The notes under the pieces: generated by a model
Seen by the model: the letters and a program-made list of their open reading frames with translations, nothing else
Told to the model about the DNA's origin: nothing
Databases searched by the model: none
Made by a program: the position numbers and the translations under genes
In this document: piece after piece, positions 60,386 to 64,000 of the stretch
Numbering within the stretch: position 1 is the first letter of the stretch
Layout of the letters: every line of letters starts with the position of its first letter
DNA from: Anoplopoma fimbria
Taxonomy: Eukaryota; Chordata; Actinopteri; Perciformes; Anoplopomatidae
DNA: 64,000 nucleotides
Reading direction: 5' to 3'
Assembly (NCBI RefSeq): GCF_027596085.1
Contig: NC_072460.1
Span: 9,596,231 to 9,660,230, forward strand

Positions 60386-62809
60386 CTCACATGCAGGTTA
60401 ATGCAAATATCCATTCAGTTGACCTTCGGGCTCATCACAAATGGGTTTATTAGCTGGGCCATATAAGGTGAAGGCCCTTTACGACCCTGTTAGTGTGAAG
60501 CAGAGACTATCTCTGTCACTAAGATTGATGTTCCCTGGCTTATCGAGCGCTTCCGTTATCAGCAAAAACCTTCAGCAAGGGATACTAAGTCCCATTTGCA
60601 CACCTCAGACTTGAGACCCATCAAACTTCACAGGTCTTTATCGTCGTCATCACCAACTGTTAATACTCTTATCAGTTTTATCTTCATTGGTGTCAGTGAT
60701 ACCAGTTTTTAATGTAGAGCAATCATCATCTTCCTGGCTGTTAGAATAACAAAGGTATGATGTGTACAGATAGGATGCTCCGCAGTGGTCTCTGAACCCT
60801 GGTTTATAGCTGTCTGTCTGTCTGGCTAGTCCATGGGATGATGACAGATGACTTTATGGGGGGAGTTGCCTGGTCACAACTTGGAGCCGGGACTTTCCAT
60901 TAGTCATCTAACGAGAGCAATCAGCATGGAAAATGCACCCTCTTGACCCTTTTTTTGTTGTTTTTACATATGCAAAGCCAGAACATAAGATATTCTTCGC
61001 CCATGCATTAGTCTATTTCAATAACAAAATGGAAAAGAGATGACCAAACAAACTAAGATCAGGGAAGAAACTAATTTCAGAGTAGTTCACTCATTACATC
61101 TTTTCTCATTCTGGCTCCTGCTGCTGCAATAGATGACTTAGGGAGAGAGTTATTGGACAAAGGAGGAGGGAGGGAGAGGGGCGAGCTTGGTGAGAGGAAA
61201 CTTATCTGTCCTTGGGCTGCGGGACAGAACACAGTGCCGGCTTTATTCAGTGTCTCGGCTCTGTCGTTAAGGAACGATGACACACTCCTCCAGGCCCACA
61301 TTAATCTTTAACAGTGTGATTTCTAAAATAACACCAGTGTTTTCCCTGAGGCACGTGGGGAGAGAAGGCCCTGCTCAGGCCTGCCAAGCCCTTTTTTCTT
61401 TTCCTCCCCCCCCAAACTGTTACATTGGATAGCAGTAGATGAAGGAAGGGGTTGGAAAACTAAATGATGGACATGAGCTTGAACAGAAGAGAAAAGAAGA
61501 GACAGGGAGTTAAGCTGGAAGCACATTTGGTGCAAACGTCACCAGATACTAAAAGCCCTTGACCTCACTTACTCACCCTGACAGTGGCAGCTCTAGTGGC
61601 TCCCTCGCGCCACACATTGCTGTTGTTAACAGTGTTATCACAGGGCTACCCTGGGCAAGATAAAGACTGTGGCTGCTGATGGGCCTTAAGTGAATGAGGG
61701 ACTGGCTGCAGACACGTAGACAGTCAGTCAGCCTGCCTCTGGTTAATGACAGTGGAGAGATAGAAGCTGAAACAACATTTTGTGGGGAACTGTGTGTGTT
61801 TAACAGCAGGCTGGGAAAGGGAGGGCGGGGAGAAATAGGACAGTGACACTAATGTTGTTTGGGTTTTGGGAGCCAGACAGGGATCTCTCTTTCTCTCTCC
61901 CTATCAGGGCCGAGGGAAGGAGCTTGGACGCTTGCTAGTGACCATTACACAGCATGATAGCACTGCAGCTTTGAGGTTTCCTATTCGGGACAAGCAGGGG
62001 GCCTCATAAGGCACCAAGAACAAGATGGAAGATCCATTGAGCTGATTCTGACAGATAACCAAAGCCAAAACCACTAGCTTATGAAGCCAATGGATTCTTG
62101 CAAACATCTTGTCTCACCAAATAGCATTTATCTCCCTTTATCTCTTCTCACCCGCAGTCTAGATAGAGTATATCTTGTTTCACAGCATTTTCAATTCAGT
62201 AGATTCAAGAGTGATAAGAATGCCCTCTTTATGAGAGACTTTAAGACTTTTTTGGAGGTTGTGAAGCTGTCGGATAGGCTTATCCTTTCTGTAGCATTCA
62301 ATAACTTCCATGTGCATTTCATTTCTCATCTCCTCCCTCCTTCCTCTGTCTCTTTCCGCTGAGTGCTCCACACAGTATATAGAAGGTCGGGCCAAGGCTA
62401 ACATGTATCTATAATGTGTTCGTCTCAGGCAGCCCCCCGAGGAGTGGAGCGCTGCTCTGGCTCCTTGGCACAGTGGACAATGTGGGTGTTGTGTGGAGGA
62501 GCTGGCTGGCTGTACACTCACAGACGAGTCAATCTGGGGCCAATGCTGAACTGCTGCCTGTCCTGCCGCTCTAGTGCCTCAATAAGACCCCTCTTCACTG
62601 ATTTTTTTTTTTCTTTTTTTGAAATTGCTCCCTTATTTGTATTGCATATAATTATTAAAAAAGTGACTTTTTCTTCTACTCCCCATGCTGGATTAGATCT
62701 TTTCTCAGCAGTCACACTACGTACAGCATGTTTCCTTACACGGGCTTATGTGTCTCTATAACATTGTTTGTACCTACATGAGAATTCTCCTTTTCACAGA
62801 GCTGACACC
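60386..62809. other. Unique non-coding DNA
   Basis: No gene is supported. The plus strand from 60448 to about 60605 carries an open stretch that may belong to the relic to its left. The rest has nothing recognised. Confidence 0.58.
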
Positions 62810-63320
62810 CGGCAGATTGAGACATCAGGCGCCTGCTCGCCATGGTAAATTAGCCATTCTTCTCAGGGGCTAATTGGAAATCTAAATGTTTTGCTGGGGG
62901 AGGGAAGAGCAGTGAAGGAATGCAGTCCACCCAGGAGTGGAAAATCTGATTACAGACTGTTTTTATTCATGATATCTGATATGAATTTGCTCTGATCATT
63001 GCTATGTTGAGGGAAATTTGAATGACCAAAACATATTTAGTGAATAGTGGATACTGGAATGCAGTGTGCAATTTATATTAAGAACCCTTTGTGGAGATGT
63101 ATTCCCATCCTGAAACCCTTGCCATTTTAATGAGCAAACACTGAATTAGAGGCAAATATATATTTCATGCATAATGACCCAACTGCAAAAAAAAGAAAAA
63201 AAGAACATTAATTACAGTGCCGCCATCTACATAATTCAGAATAAAATATCAAACAAAAAATGCCACCAACACTAATTGACTAATTCATCACAGGGCGTTG
63301 TTGGTAAATGTTCTCCCCTG
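62810..63320. promoter_or_regulatory. Candidate conserved non-coding element
   Basis: About 500 bp of repeat-free sequence contains many homeodomain/POU-like motifs (GTAAATTAGCC, GCTAATTGG, TTTAATGAGC, TGCATAATGA, ACATTAATTAC, CTAATTGACTAATTC) and a few retained CpGs. Stops occur in all frames. The call is inference from texture. Confidence 0.35.
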
Positions 63321-64000
63321 CTTGAGTAGTTTCGGTAAAATGAAAACATTTGCATAAAGGTAAGGTTTGAGACAAAATATTGTTAAACAATGCAGCATTT
63401 CTTGATGTAATAATTATGAATACCATTTTCTTAACCCTTCAGTAATAAGATGCGTTTCTTCTTTGAAAAAGCAACGTTCTTGCAATTAATGTTACAAAAT
63501 GTGTTGTTGTTGTTGTTGTTGCACAGCTGCAATGTATGAATTATATAAAGAGGAGTAGATATGTATGCATATATGTATGCATTTCATTTATTAAGTCTGT
63601 TTTGTCCTAACATTGCGCGGAAAAAGATTTTTGCTAGAAAATGAAAGGAAAAAGCACATCTTTGCAATGCTAAATTTCCTGGCAAGCCTCATCTTCAAAG
63701 TATCTTGACAAGTCAAAGTGGCGTGACTTTGTTCTTTAGAAGCAGACAGTCCTGTGAATGTGGCCGGAGGCTGGCCCGTGCACAGTTATGGGCGGTACTC
63801 CCCGTTGTTGGGGGTGAGTTTGAGGTGCTGGGAAAAAGGGCTGTGCATTCACACTAAATGAAGCCTTGTGAGTAACCGTGGAGAGAGTGCATCTTAACTG
63901 ATGAGTCCAGAGACAACTTCCCAGATCTTCTCTGCCACATGGAGACACCCACAATGCTAAAGACCTACTGCCATCTTTAGAGCAAACACAAAAAAGCCAC
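63321..64000. other. Unique non-coding DNA to window end
   Basis: No gene is recognised. A 12-bp unit (ATATGTATGCAT) is repeated at about 63558-63581. A 72-codon minus-strand frame (63954 to 63736) has no recognisable domain. Confidence 0.6.
63501..63520. repeat. (GTT)n trinucleotide repeat, ~20 bp
   Basis: These are about six TTG units. Confidence 0.93.

Overview
The window looks like non-coding DNA from a teleost fish nuclear genome, probably a percomorph. Three things point there. First, there are about 30 long, nearly pure (CA)n/(TG)n arrays, most of 60-140 bp, which is a density typical of fish. Second, a LINE-tail motif widely seen in fish (AAGTCGCTTTGGATAAAAG) lies at 13.1 kb. Third, a second fish-type retrotransposon 3' end lies at 52.7 kb, with a TTATC-type tail on the minus strand. 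No complete protein-coding gene, tRNA, rRNA, CRISPR array or bacterial-type feature can be supported. Almost all the longer open reading frames are artefacts of dinucleotide arrays (His-Thr, Cys-Val and similar repeats).

Layout. 0-36 kb: unique A+T-rich sequence broken every 1-3 kb by CA/TG arrays, with GAAA, AAAAG, TC, GA, CTG and poly-G tracts. An inverted duplicated block of about 135 bp lies at 3.16-3.30 kb (+) and 5.50-5.63 kb (-). A cluster of five arrays fills 34.9-36.15 kb. 36.15-41.75 kb: no CA/TG array longer than about 20 bp. The segment 36.85-38.82 kb is rich in homeodomain-type TAATTA cores and looks like conserved non-coding (enhancer) DNA. 41.75-54.3 kb: microsatellites resume. 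This part also holds a CpG-enriched interval (44.23-44.80 kb), two short inverted-repeat structures, a (TA)n tract, the second retrotransposon tail, and the best exon candidate (50,678-50,728, minus strand). 54.3-64 kb: again free of long CA/TG arrays, with enhancer-like stretches and one degraded, possibly once-coding stretch near 60 kb.

Interpretation. The window is most simply a large intron or an intergenic regulatory desert around a developmental gene. Two small segments with good splice signals (18,690-18,750 and 50,678-50,728) are both on the minus strand, so the window may be intronic to a minus-strand gene. I could not recognise that gene from the short peptides. Conservation calls are inference from sequence texture only and need cross-species alignment. 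Interval entries state where I see nothing.
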